This document shows, piece after piece, positions 21,901-32,546 of a DNA stretch of 64,000 nucleotides. The position numbers and the translations under genes were made by a program. Position 1 is the stretch's first letter. Each line of letters starts with the position of its first letter. The stretch spans positions 771,137 to 835,136 of the forward strand of contig NW_005434665.1 in assembly GCF_000315625.1 (NCBI RefSeq), in the 5' to 3' direction. The DNA is from Guillardia theta CCMP2712 (lineage: Eukaryota; Cryptophyceae; Pyrenomonadales; Geminigeraceae). The notes under the pieces were generated by a model that saw only the letters and a list, made by a program, of their open reading frames with translations, did no database searches and had not been told where the DNA came from.

Positions 21901-24150
21901 CTTCTTCCCTCCCCCGTCTTGGTTCCACGAGGTCACCTTGAGCTCGGACGCCAACACTCGCGCGAGCGAGACATCCCTCATGGCTTCGAACGTCATCCCA
22001 TCTCCAACAACATTGCTGCCTTGCACCCCACCAAGGTAGACGAGAGGATCCTGCAGGGAGCGGTTGATCCATTGGTTGATGCTCGCGACCTGCTCCGCGC
22101 TCTCACTCTGCGCCAGATACTTGAAGGCGTTGAGGAACGACGAGGCTGCGAGCTTCACCGAAAACGCCCCAGTGGAGAAAGTCTTCTCCTGCTCCTGCAC
22201 CATAGAAACTCCCAGCTGAACCAGGGCTGACGGGTCGGCAAACGTTGCGTGATAAAGCATCGCGGCTGCTGGGACTTGGAGCTTCGACCATGCAGCGTAG
22301 GGGGCAGTCATGTTGTTGAAGGAGAAGTCGAACTTGTCAACAGTAGCCGAGCTCTGAAGGTCAGCCAGGATGTAGGACACGAAGCTGGTGCCCGGGACTC
22401 TCTGCCAGCAGAAGGCGACGGAGACATTCACCTCCGTAGTGTAGTAGACGAGTTTCTTCTTGTTGACCGTGAGCCACTTGAGCAAGGTGAGGGGAGTGCG
22501 ATCTACCCTCACTACCGCACATCCTTGCGTCACAGTCGCTGCCCTCTCAAAGAGGGAGAAGGAAGACGCTGAGGAGTCGCCTTCCACTCTGTTTGCATCC
22601 AGTGGGAGGTAGACCCCTGCTTCAGCAAGCTGCACCACGAGGGGATGAAAGAAAAGTTTGAACGGCTTGTCCCTCATGAAGACACCCAGGTGATAGTCCT
22701 CGTCGGAAGTCTCTGCAAGATCGGACAACTTGGCCACGATGTAGTCAAAGTTGAAATCGATCGCAACGACACCTTGGAAGTCTGCATGACCACTCTTGTC
22801 TGCGGTGACTATAGGAGCCGACATGGTGTAGACACATTGCTGAGAGCTGCAGTTGGGCAACATAGAGCCCTTGTGCTGCTCGTCGAACTTGAGAAGCAGA
22901 GACATCATATCCATCACAGGATTCAGCTGGCTTCGCAGAGCTGAGAAGTTCCCATACGCTTCGACCTGAACGTAGAGCCCTTGGTACTTGCAAGCCAGAG
23001 TTGAACAGAAATTGCAAGTGGTCGAGCCCAAGGAGATAGTGAAGACCTGTGCAAAGAGCTGCTTCTGGTACGGCTCGATATCATTCAAGGTCTTCGTCGC
23101 TTCGGTTGTCGTAACGAGCCCGTCCGTGATGAGGAAAAGCATTCTGGAGCAGTTGCGCGAGTAGCCTTGAGCTGCACTGTTGCGAAACAGGTCCCAAGCC
23201 TGAGTGATCGACAACTCCAACAGGTGAGTTTGCAACTGCAGCTCCTTAACGACCACTTGCTTCAGAAACGACATCAAGATGTCTCGGTTCGCTCGGGTTG
23301 CAGGTATCAACAGGCTGTTCGACACACAGGGGCTCAACTTGCCCGACACGATGAGCTGCAAGGAGTCATCCGGGGAGACAAGGCTCAACACGGCATCCAC
23401 CACTCCCACGATCATCTCCGAAGCACGTGGTATTGAGACGGACAGGAAGGAAGACACGTCAATCACAACCACGACGTCTTTGCTGATCGAGGCAGCGCTT
23501 GCGAACCATTGGAAACCTCTTCCGTCCTGCTCTTGGAAAGTGGAATACCGAGGATCCGTCCTTTGAACAGTTGAGATCGTCTCCCCGATAGAAGACACAA
23601 ACGTCACAGCTTGTATGTAAGGAGCTTTGATCGTTCGGAAATATTTCGATAGGCTCGAGTACAGGAGGCAGCTTTGTAGTTGTGGTCGTGACTGTACACT
23701 CTCTGCACTTGGCGGGAAGTTGACGAGAATCGAGGAATTGTCAAACGCGCAAGTGCTGTTCTGACTTGTTAAGCTGTTTTCGATCAAGGACTTGACGATG
23801 CTGGAGATGTTTCTGAGTGAAGTCACAATGTCTCCAAGAACAGATGCGTACGCCTGAATCGAAAACTTCTGAACGCGATCAGGCAGGCTCAGAGTCGAAG
23901 TTGTGGATCCACCATTTGAATTGATCGTATCAATAACATTCTGCAGGCTTGCGCTCAACACACAATCCTTGCCCTTTGCCACCTTCAGGTAAGTACACGC
24001 CCACGTTGAGAGGGTTTGCTCTACCTCCCTGGTCATGTTCATTACCTGTCTACTCTGCAACTGAAAGCCATGACCTTCTGCCAGTAAGAGTGCCAGCAGG
24101 GTGAGAAGGAGACACTGCGCTGGCATCTGGCTCTTCAGTCTCTTCACCAT
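18623..24150 (-). CDS. Large alpha2delta-like membrane protein (VWA + Cache, type I)
   Basis: The first exon (24150-19993) alone encodes 1386 residues. Signal peptide (residues 1-28, QCLLLTLLALLLAEG), N-terminal helical region, VWA domain from about residue 225 (DVVVVIDVSSFLS ... MLFLITDGLV), then Cys-rich and Cache-like extracellular segments (for example FDFFLTDDQGYFITHSSPSW), a single membrane helix at about 1075-1098 (VGLLAGVSLLAVVIVAVSIA) and a cytoplasmic coiled coil (about 1160-1260). This order matches calcium-channel alpha2delta subunits and related Cache receptors. The MIDAS motif reads D-V-S-S-F rather than DxSxS, so metal binding may be lost. Downstream exons in frame (VGMESTAEDL..., FDDTAFDAPSTMFEDF, PQHESKLLEEDE..., TGNDNANEDEEDR, an Ala-Gly repeat, and LRGLKLEIDDD) extend an acidic tail to the stop at 18623. 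A channel partner is not shown. Confidence 0.75.
18835..18960. repeat. Imperfect CTGCTC/CTGCCC repeat encoding Ala-Gly
   Basis: Degenerate hexamers (CCTGCT, CCTGCC) that on the minus strand encode alternating Ala-Gly in the cytoplasmic tail of the alpha2delta-like protein. Confidence 0.8.
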
Positions 24151-24631
24151 ACAGGCAAGAGATGGACTACTTCCGCATGGATCCCAACAGAGATTGTTAG
24201 CAGACCGCTACAGCTCGCATGCCCCGAACAGTCTTAGAGGTGACTCTGACTTGGACGGCATTGGCTATCCGCGGCTCTCTGTCTTCATTGCTTGCCATCT
24301 CCTCCCTCCCTCCCTCCTCCTCCCCCTTTCTCCTCCGCCATGAAAGCCATTGATAGATCCCCAGAAATAGTCCGAGGGTAGGGGTAGTTCAAGGTAGGAA
24401 AGGGGGTGGGGTAACTAAGTGGATTGTGGGGGTAAGGGTAGTGTAAAGGGTACTTCGTAGATGGTAGGTAGCAAGGAAGCAGAAAAGTAGGGGGTACTGA
24501 GAGGTCATCAAAGGGGTACAGATTCTGGCTCTGGTACGAAACAGGGTAGGAAGATATCAGAGGGTGAATGTAGCGGGGTGGGGGTAATATGGTCAGGGAG
24601 GGGACGAGGGGACGCCCTTTCGATTTTTGAA
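24151..24631. promoter_or_regulatory. Divergent promoter region with GGGGTA-rich island
   Basis: Between the alpha2delta-like (-) and HAUS5-like (+) genes. From about 24370 to 24600 it is full of GGGGTA, AGGGTA and GGTAGG words (GAGGGTAGGGGTAG, GGGGGTAAGGGTAG, AGGGGTACAG). No coding signal. Confidence 0.5.
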
Positions 24632-26788
24632 ATGGGCGTGGAAGATGGCGGCGCCGAGGAGATGGAAATGCAGCGAAAGGAGGTGACCCAACTCCCTCCT
24701 CTGCTCTTTCCCTCCTGCTTCTTCCCCTCTCTTCCTGCTTCTACGACTCCCCTTCTTCTTCTTCTCATCCTCTACTTCTTCTGCTAATCATCTATATCTT
24801 GTGCTCATCCTCTACTGCTCCTGCTCCTGCAACCACAACTCGCACTAGCATTGTATACTCCTGCCTCTTATCAATAATCATGGATCTTGCCTTGAATATT
24901 CCATTCTTTAACAGCCTCCTTCTCAATATTGGTACTTTTCTGTTTCCACTCAATCTCAATGTCGATTTCTTTTCCCTGGTTTTCACTCTCATTGCCGTGT
25001 ACCTCTTCTTCCTTTTCTCACCCTGATCTTGTCTTCCATTTCACAGGAATCGCAATTTAACGCGCGACACATGAGCCCGGAGGAGCAGAAAAGAGACGAA
25101 CTCCGTGCTCGTCTGGCCGCGCTGTCAGACAAGGTCCACAGGGCAGAACAAGATGTGATCTTAGAGCAACAGGCACAGAGGAGGCAGAGGACGCTCCACC
25201 AAAGATTGGTCAAGGACGTCGATGACCTCCGACGGACCCTCCTTGAGATGAAGAAGTTCGAGAAGGAAATCAGCGGCAGCCAATCGACAGTGGAGAAAGC
25301 TTTCGAGGATTTCAGCGTCAAGAAGAGTTTCCCACCCCCACGGCACAAGCCAGAAGGCCATGCGGTGGATGAGAAAGAGAACGTCAGCCCTACGAAGGCA
25401 ATTGCGATCAGGTTTGACGTGGAGAAGAAGAAAGTACAACAGGTCTGCGAAGACGCGATAGCAACCACAGGGAGCAAGCTGGTCAACCAGGCTGCAGGGA
25501 ACCTGGCGATGAGTTCATTCCCGTCTCTCATGGAACAAGGTGTCTTGAACATGGATCATACTACAATGCTTCAGGTTGCTTCCAACTTAGCGGACAGAAA
25601 GGCTCAAGATATCAGGGATGTCATGAACGTCGACAACATGTACGAGGCCTCGAGACAGCGCATGCAGTCGGAGAAAGTGGCAGATAAGATGCGATCGCTC
25701 CTTTACTATGCGCACAGAGAGCACCTTGCTTCGTTCGAAGAAGGCCAAGCTCTCCGGTGCGATGCTCAGAATGCTCAGCGTCGTGTCGAGTCGCTGATCA
25801 AGGACCTTGAAAGCCTTCACGCCAAGAAAGCGAGGAATGATGCCGAATGGAGGATCCAAGCGATCTCGATGAAGCAAGACCGAGACTTGAGCGCGGCGAA
25901 GACGAAGATGGAGGTGATTCAAGGCAGAATCAACGAAATGAAGCTCAAGGTGCGGGCCCACAAGCAGTCTTCAAGAGCTCTACACTCCAAGCACGAACAG
26001 AAGAAGAGGCTCGCCAAACAGGAGAAAGACCTGAGAAACTTTCTGCAGCAACTCATTGCAATCAGCAAGAAGTCGTCTGAGTCTCTGTGCGCCGCCCATG
26101 CCAGGTTGCTGGATGCAGGACGAGCAAGCTTGATGGACAGAGCGAATGAGTTGGAGGACATGCACATCCGTGTGGAGGAATTGTGGCCCAAGGACAGGGA
26201 TGGGCAGCAGGAAGATCTGAAAACATTCCTGTTGTCTCGCTGTCAGAAGGTGAAGAAGGTGGAGGAGGATGGCAAGAGCTTGTTCTCTGGGAAGCTAGCG
26301 CTCGAACAGACGATGGAAGACAAGAGTTTTGTCCATCTTGTGGCGGAGACCAAGTGGCTGTTGATGAGGGAGAAGACCTTGGAAGCTCAGCTTGCTGCCT
26401 GTCAACATCTCAAGGATTTTGTTGAATCTTCTCGGTCAAAGCCTTGGAACGATGACAACTACGTGCACACGTTGCAGACAAGCCTCGATGCTCTCTGCTC
26501 TGTGAGTGTCTTTCTCCTCCTCCCCTCTCCCCTCCCCTCACGTCTTCCCTCTCCCTCCTCGCTGGTGCTGACGATGAAACACAGAAATGGCAGCGAGTGG
26601 TAGAGGAGGAGATCCTCAAATCTGTTCGAACGGGTGTAGACGCTATTGAGAGGAGCAAGAGGCTGGAGGAGATGGTGCAGGACTGGAGGGAACAACCAGC
26701 GCAGTTCGCGCTCCCCTGGGTGAAGGTGAGGGGGATGAACCTGCAGGAGTGGATCCATCACTTGAAGAGGAGGGGTGAGATGATCTGA
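24632..26788 (+). CDS. Augmin complex subunit, HAUS5/AUG5-like
   Basis: Three exons: 24632-24682, 25047-26501 and 26585-26788, all phase 0, giving 569 residues. Most of the protein is coiled coil. The C-terminus is diagnostic: RLEEMVQDWREQPAQFALPW followed by VKVRGMNLQEWIHHLKRR aligns by eye with the end of HAUS5 (...DWWEQP.Q.AL...GLSLPQW). Augmin binds spindle or cortical microtubules and recruits gamma-tubulin for branching nucleation. The N-terminal CH-like domain of animal and plant HAUS5 (about 70 residues) is not seen; the model starts directly before the first coiled coil, and the first intron is long for this window (364 nt), so a missing exon is possible, though only a promoter-like island lies upstream. 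Converges with the thioredoxin reductase gene. Confidence 0.72.
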
Positions 26789-26845
26789 ACAAAGAAGAAA
26801 CATGTGCATTCACGCTGCTGCTCGATGCACTCCAAGTGCGCCGCT

Positions 26846-26913
26846 GCCTCCTTTCGAGGATCGACCTGCTCCGAGAGCTTTCTGTCGACCCTGTCATCCG
26901 TCTTCGAGGAAGC
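26846..26913 (-). promoter_or_regulatory. SECIS element (form 2) of thioredoxin reductase mRNA
   Basis: On the minus strand, downstream of the GCUG codons: lower helix GCTTCC/GGAGGC, the ATGA core at 26897-26894 opposite CGAA at 26856-26853, a 9-bp upper helix AGGGTCGAC/GTCGATCCT, then an apical AGAAA with an extra small stem GCTC-TCG-GAGC. There are 12 bases between ATGA and the apical AA, within the usual SECIS spacing. The extra apical stem makes it form 2. It starts about 73 bases after the selenocysteine TGA and ends only 58 bases from the convergent HAUS5 stop. Confidence 0.8.
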
Positions 26914-26979
26914 GAGAGCACCACAGGCTGCTGCCACCCGCCGACCAGGAGCTGGTCGGGAGGAGGGGTGGCAGCTTCT

Positions 26980-29185
26980 TTATCCTCAGCAGCCCGAGAG
27001 CTTCACCTTCTTGCCTGAGCTCTTGGTCACGCTCAGCGTCGTGAAGGACTCAGCGCTGGTGGGATGGATGCCGACGAGCTCGTCGAGGTCCCTCTTGCAC
27101 GCCCTCAGCTTGACCGCCAGCGCGAAGCCCTGGATGATCTCTCCTGCGTTGTCCCCGACGATGTGCATGCCGATGATCCGCTCCTGCTCGGAGGGGAGCA
27201 CGATCACCTGCAACCCCCGTCAGCTTCCTCTCCCTCTCCCTCCTCTTCTTCGCCACCTTGAGGAAGCATGCTGTCTCCTTGCGCGCCGCCCTTGGCTGCA
27301 ACTCCATCATTGGGAGCGCCCACTCGAGCGGCCTATAGAGGTTGTGGTAGACTTCGATCTTGTCCTTGCCGTAGGTCTTGATCGCCTCCTCCTCGCTCAT
27401 CCCGACGCATCCGTACTGCCAGCAGCGTCAGCATCGCACCCGCCCGCAGGACAAGATGCCTCGAGAGGGGTGAAGACTGTCGTGGGGACGCCAAGGTAGT
27501 CCATCTTCCTTCTTGAGTTGCCGAACAGACGATCAGCAAGGAGCTGACCAGCCTGGATGGCAACGGGAGTAAGCTCAGGACGACCGTCAAGTACGTCCCC
27601 GATGGCAAAGATGTGCTCGCAAGTCGTCTGCTCTGTGTCTCCGATACCCTCCCCGACCCCGACGATCTTCTCAGACTTGCTCTCGACCTTCACGCCCGCT
27701 TTGTCGAGGTCCAGCTGCTTCGTTAGCGCGTACCTGCAACACAGGCAGGTAAGGAGACGACTTGCACGTCGACAGGAGCGTCAGACCTGCCAATGGCGAG
27801 GAGGACTGTATCGAACACGTCCTGCTTCATCTCGCCCTTGTCATCGGTGTAATGGACTTTCACCTGCTTGCCAACCCTCTCGAACTTCTTGGGCAGGCAT
27901 CCCCGCCAGATGTCAACCCCGTCCTTCTGCATGTAGTCCACTACAAGCTGCGCACACTGCTGGTCGAACCCGCGCAGCGGAATCGACCGCATCATGACTG
28001 TGGAAGAGAATCCGATGGCGTGCAAGAAGCCGGCACACTCAAGAGCTACGTAGGAGGCTCCGACCACGAGAGTTCGGCCTGGCGGTTCCTTGAGAGAGAA
28101 CAAGTCGTCACTCGTTACGCAACACTCCCTGTCTCCTTCAACATCAAGATACTTGGGTCTGCCTCCCACCGAGATCACAAATGCTGCTGCTGTCTTCTTC
28201 TCGATTCGCCCTTGGGCATCCCTGAGTTCGACGGTGTGGGCATCTATGAAGCGAGCTTTGCTGTTCCAATACTCGACGTTTGCTGACCTCAGCTCGTTCC
28301 TGGTTACCGACAGGTTACAACGTCGCTAGAGAGCACGAAAAACAAGCACGTGCAAGACAATTGTGTGCGGAGAGAAGACATGGAGTTTGGGGTCAGGGTA
28401 GCAGGGAGGGAGGGAGGCAGGAGGAGACTGGTCAGACCTGTATCCGAAGTTCAAGCTTCCGATGTAGTTCTGGACGTTGTCGACAAGCGTCTCCCATGAG
28501 TGTTGGACATCGTCGGGGCATGCAAACCCGAAGCTCTTCGCGTCCAAGATCGCCTCGTGGATCAGCCCCGCTCGATGCATCAGCTTCTTGGGGATGCAGC
28601 CAACGTTGACACACGTTCCTCCCAGTCCCCATGACGTCCCCTTGGGCGTCGGGTCCACATAGTCGCACACCGCTACCTGTAAACTGCATCAGTCGCATGA
28701 TGCGAAAGAGGTACAATGGTCGGCTCTGCGACCTTTGCGCCATGGCTGGCCGCCTGCTTCGAGCATGCAAGGCCTCCCGACCCTCCGCCGATGACGATCA
28801 GATCATATTCGTAGGGATGAGAAGCAAAGTTGATATGGTTTTCCGCTACCACGACAGTCTCAGTGTTTGGGGACCCTCGCGGAGCAGGGGAGCTCGATTG
28901 CATGAAGGCACGTGATCGCTTCGCTCGCATCTCGGAAACATCCTCTGCATAGATCTCGCTCTGCAGCCCTTCCTCCTCGAACTCTCCGGCCGCCTTCTCC
29001 ATCGCCATCTGAAGCCGGACCAAGGCATTGCCTCCCCCACGAAGTCTTGCCAGCCTCGCCGCAGGCATCGCAGGGGGGCAAGGCGTGAGCTCGGCGAGGG
29101 AAGGGGCAACGAGAAGTAGCGATGCTGCAGCGAAGAGGAGAGGAGAGGAGAGCCAGGCTCTCATGCTGCAAGCGCTCCCCTTCAT
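26980..29185 (-). CDS. TXNRD: Thioredoxin reductase, selenoprotein (C-terminal GCUG)
   Basis: High-Mr thioredoxin reductase in several exons. Signal-peptide-like N-terminus (starts at 29185 or 29164), FAD motif [12 protein letters not shown], redox-active disulfide in [23 protein letters not shown] domain [18 protein letters not shown], second FAD site ...[19 protein letters not shown], dimer interface with [13 protein letters not shown] and the catalytic His in [17 protein letters not shown]. The C-terminus reads SGC, then TGA (26988-26986), GGA, TAA: Gly-Cys-Sec-Gly-stop, the selenocysteine motif of animal-type TrxR. A SECIS hairpin follows. Intron 1 is 28732-28677. The enzyme reduces thioredoxin with NADPH. 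Conventional annotation would stop at the TGA and lose Sec-Gly. The leader suggests the secretory or plastid route; no Phe is seen at the predicted cleavage site. Confidence 0.93.
26986..26988 (-). other. Selenocysteine UGA codon
   Basis: TGA in TGC-TGA-GGA-TAA, in frame with thioredoxin reductase. The encoded tail [16 protein letters not shown]-Sec-Gly aligns with the animal TrxR tail. Confidence 0.9.
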
Positions 29186-29376
29186 TCCTCCTCCTCGTTA
29201 GGCTTGTCCTCTGTTTTCCCTTTCCCCTTTTTTCTTCTTACATTTTTCGAGCCCGCCTCAAGGTTTCCCTTTTAGCCTCCTGCAGGCTCCTTTGGGCTCC
29301 TGCTCCTCCTGCTCTTCCTGCTCCTCCTGCTCCTCCTCCTGCCCCATCGCTCCTCTCTCCCCTGACGATCAGGGCC
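29186..29376. promoter_or_regulatory. Divergent promoter region, TrxR / small membrane protein
   Basis: About 190 bases between divergent starts. T/C-rich (TTTCCCTTTCCCCTTTTTTCTT) then (CTCCTG)n. No TATA-like box recognised. Confidence 0.45.
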
Positions 29377-29712
29377 ATGCCTGCGCCCACGTTCGAGGAG
29401 GTTGATCGTGAGGCAGAGGAGTGCGGCTCCTGACTTGTTTCTGCAGGTTGAGGGGTTGGGCATGACGTCATCGCAAGCCATCATCGCGTTTCTCCTTGCT
29501 GCCTGGTTAGCGGTGATGTACTGTATCCTGGACAGGAGAATGGGTGAGAGCATGTTGAGGTTAAGCGGGCAAGGTGACTTCGTGGGCTTGCAGGAAACAG
29601 CAGCCAGGAGAATATGTACAGACTGCTGGAGCAGATGGAGAAGATGAAGGAGCAGGGGTTGCTGGACGAGAGCGACATGGAGGTCCTGCGAGCGCAGAAG
29701 AAGACGAACTAG
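29377..29712 (+). CDS. 79-residue single-pass membrane protein
   Basis: Three exons, 29377-29400, 29447-29543 and 29594-29712, joined through 46-nt and 50-nt introns with clean frames: MPAPTFEE / VEGLGMTSSQ... / NSSQENMYRL.... One hydrophobic segment, SQAIIAFLLAAWLAVMYCIL, followed by a basic stop (DRRMG) and an acidic-basic helical tail (YRLLEQMEKMKEQGLLDESD). The product resembles small organelle-membrane or assembly-factor proteins, but I cannot name it. Codon use looks real and every splice site conforms to GT-AG. It ends only 43 bases before the next start on the same strand. Confidence 0.7.
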
Positions 29713-29755
29713 CAGTTTGATTGAAGGGAGTCTGAGGACAAGGAGGAAGCGAAAG

Positions 29756-30713
29756 ATGTCTTCAGACGAACAGAAGAACCCCGAGCAACAAAAGGCAAGT
29801 AAGGACGACGGGAGAGTGCGAGCAGGCGCTAATGGCCTGGAACCATTGTGGCCAACCTCCGTCAAGTACCTCAAAGTGATCCTTTGCAGACCCTTGCCCG
29901 TTGTGTGATGTTGCTGAGCTCAGGAGAACGACTGGGATGAGATCTCGGGCAGTGAACGAGAATGGTTCTGTGTAACAAGACTGCAAGGAGTGCAGGTATG
30001 ATCGCGCATCGTCATCAAACGCAAGCATGCGGAGTCCGGTGCGAGGAACAGAGGCTGAGCGCCACTGGGCAGGTCCGTTTCATCCACCATGATGGGCACC
30101 CTTGCAAGGGACAGCGGGGGTTGTTTGCCATCCGGTACATGCGCAGGTGTTTGCCAATGACCGCTGAGCGTCAATCCTTCAGAGTATGGGAGCCTTTTGA
30201 AGTCTTGGGAGAATACTGTGGAGTGGTGAAGGTTCCGAATGATCAGGAAGCAAGACAGTGTGACAGTGACTATGCTGTAGCAGTCTACAAAGTAACACTC
30301 ATTCACTTTGATAGCCCATATCTTGTCACCTGTTGATCTGAAACGTTGTTTGCATCGCAATTGCGCACCCTCTGCGGTCTCAGTCTGCAACATGGACGCC
30401 ATTCATTGATGCTTCTCGAGCAGGAAATGAAACCAGATTCATCAACGACTTCCGAGGTCTCATCGAGTGTTCCCCATCCCACGTCTCTGCTGACTTGTTG
30501 CCAGGAGTGGCAGGCAGCCCGAACTGCAAGTTTTCGCAGGTTCCTTCTCTTCAGTCTGTTTGTCACCTCCTTTATGAACTTGCCGCCCTCCAGTCTCACG
30601 TGGGAGGGAGGCCTGCGATCCTTGTGGTTATCACAAGGCAAGTGAAAGAGGAGGAGGAGCTCCTGGTCGACTACGGCGACGTCTACTGGGCGGGGTCGAC
30701 ATACCGCGAGTAG
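29756..30713 (+). CDS. SET-domain protein methyltransferase
   Basis: Spliced model: MSSDEQKNPEQQK / ENDWDEISGSEREWFCV... / RLSATGQVRFIHHDG... / VWEPFEVLGEYCGVVKVPND / SATWTPFIDASRAGNETRF.../ VAGSPNCKFSQ / SHVGGRPAILVVITRQVKEE.... It contains the SET hallmarks: GQRGLFAIR (SET-N), LGEYCGVV, then RFINDFRG, and ELLVDYGDVYW near the C-terminus. Such enzymes transfer methyl from S-adenosylmethionine to lysines of histones or other proteins. The product is short (about 210 residues), little more than the SET core. No post-SET Cys cluster is seen. The first intron starts with GC (AAG|GCAAGT). Converges with PAF1, 47 bases apart. Confidence 0.78.
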
Positions 30714-30760
30714 TGATGGGTTTTAATATCAGTCAGAGGTTCGCATATTTTTCACATGGT

Positions 30761-32546
30761 CTAAGAGTCGGAGTCCGATGATTCGATGATGCCCACCTTG
30801 CTGCCCGATGCTGCCGTCGGGGTCGGGGCCGGTGATTCATCCGAGGACGACGACGACATAATGCTTTCGTTTCTCCTCGGAGTTGATTGAGAATCGTCAT
30901 TCTGCTGGCTCTCCCCTCGCTTCTCCCTCTCCGCTTCTTGATTTCCATCTGCCAAGCTCTCCCGTCCCAGATCAATTCGCTTCTGTTTCAGGGCCTCCTG
31001 CTCCTCCTCAGATAGCTTCCGAAGCTGCGAGAAAGAATCACAATAAATCATCACATCGGGGTTCAACAAGAGCAGAAAACACAACAAGATGCAACAAGAC
31101 AGAAGGGTGCTTCACCGTTTGAACTGCTTTCAAGTACGACGGGAATCTCTCCTTCAACCTGCGAGAAATCCTGTCTGGACCGTCGAGATCCCTGCAGAAG
31201 CAAACTTCAGCATTGCAGTGGAAGAGAGCATAACGAAGGAAGCTCACATGATTGCCGAATGGGTGAGAATGTCTTTGCGCTTTCTAAGATAGGTTCGATT
31301 GTGAAGCGGATGATAAAATGCACATCCCGAATTCTCCCCAGTTTTCTCCACGAAGGCCACAACGAAGTGGTCATCATGCCACTCCTCCTGGTACATTCGT
31401 GCCTGAGAAGATCAAAGGATGAGTAGAAAGCTACAACAGCCGAACGGAAACACTCACCTCATTCTCGCAATACTCTCGAAGACAATTGAACTCGGTGACT
31501 TTTTCGTCCTCATCTTCATCCATCTCATCATCGGCATCATCACCCCGCTGTGGAGCAGCAACCACATTCAGTCGGACGCATCGGTCAGGATACTTCACAC
31601 TCAACCTTCGCCATCTTCTTCCGTCGTTTGCTTTCAGGAGCAGGCAGCATGTAAGCAAACGTACGATCATTCGCCTGCAGATAGTTAGACTGGAGACAGC
31701 CGAGTGTACGATTACATGCTGCATCGAGCGCCCAATGTTGATGAAGGCCGTTGATGCCAAAGTTGCGCGATCTGCCATTGAAGTATTCGCTGCCTTCGGG
31801 TCGTCCAAGGTAGGATCTTGGTCGAAAACAAGCTCGGTATAATCGTTGGGCCAGCACTTGGTATCCGGTAGGATCTCCCAAACCTTGGTGGCCACGAGAT
31901 CCGGGTTTGTTGGATGTTTGAGGTCTTCGAGCTTTCGGGACAGTTCGAAGGATTTCTCGATCTTCTCTGCCAGCTGCTTCGGCGTGAGCTCCTGAACGTC
32001 CTCTTGGATGGGAACAGGCAGTTGAACTTGGGGTTTGTGACCTTGCTGATAGTCATACAAATCCTCATTGCCATAGTACGCAGTCTTGTGCAGCCAAGGC
32101 ACATTAGGCCTCTCCTTGATATTGATGCGAAGGTTGGACCTGTTTGTTTCGACCTTCTCCCCTTCAAGAAGATATTTATCCTCTGGAAGCAGCGGGGCGC
32201 CGTTTGACGGCGGCTCGTAAGTTTCCGGTTCGATAAGATCGATGTGTATCCCCAGGTTCGGCTCCGTGAGCAGGCTGTACTTGAAGTTCTTCTCCAGGGA
32301 CGTGAACGAGTACGAAGTCAGCTTCTTTACATCCATCTGGCTCGCCAGGAACTTGGGCTCGAAGGGTAGCTCAGGAAGGTCGTTCCTGAACTTCATCTTA
32401 GAGATGAAGGTGTCGGCTCTGGACCTCTTGGTGAGCAGCGAGTGATCCTCTGCTAAGTTGATCGGCGCTGCATCGCCCTTGTTCGGCGCCTTCCTGCTGT
32501 CCTGCCCAGGCTGCCGCGCGTGCGACGACGTCGGCCGGGCTGCCAT
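30761..32546 (-). CDS. PAF1: RNA polymerase II-associated factor 1 homolog
   Basis: The large first exon encodes FRNDLPELPFEPKFLASQMD, then SYSFTSLEKNFKYSLLTEPN and LGIHIDLIEPETYEPP, the conserved N-terminal block of PAF1. Further exons give VWEILPDTKCWPNDYTELVF, PESKRRKKMAKVECEVSYPD, an acidic run DEMDEDEDE, a strand-rich part with ARMYQEEWHDDHFVVAFVE, SRRLKERFPSYLKAV and a Ser-rich acidic tail ending IIESSDSDS. PAF1 scaffolds the elongation complex that travels with RNA polymerase II and promotes histone H2B ubiquitination and H3K4/K36 methylation. Length (about 450 residues) fits the family. At least five exons; the start at 32546 is the first ATG of the conserved frame. Diverges from SNF5, another chromatin gene. 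Confidence 0.9.
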
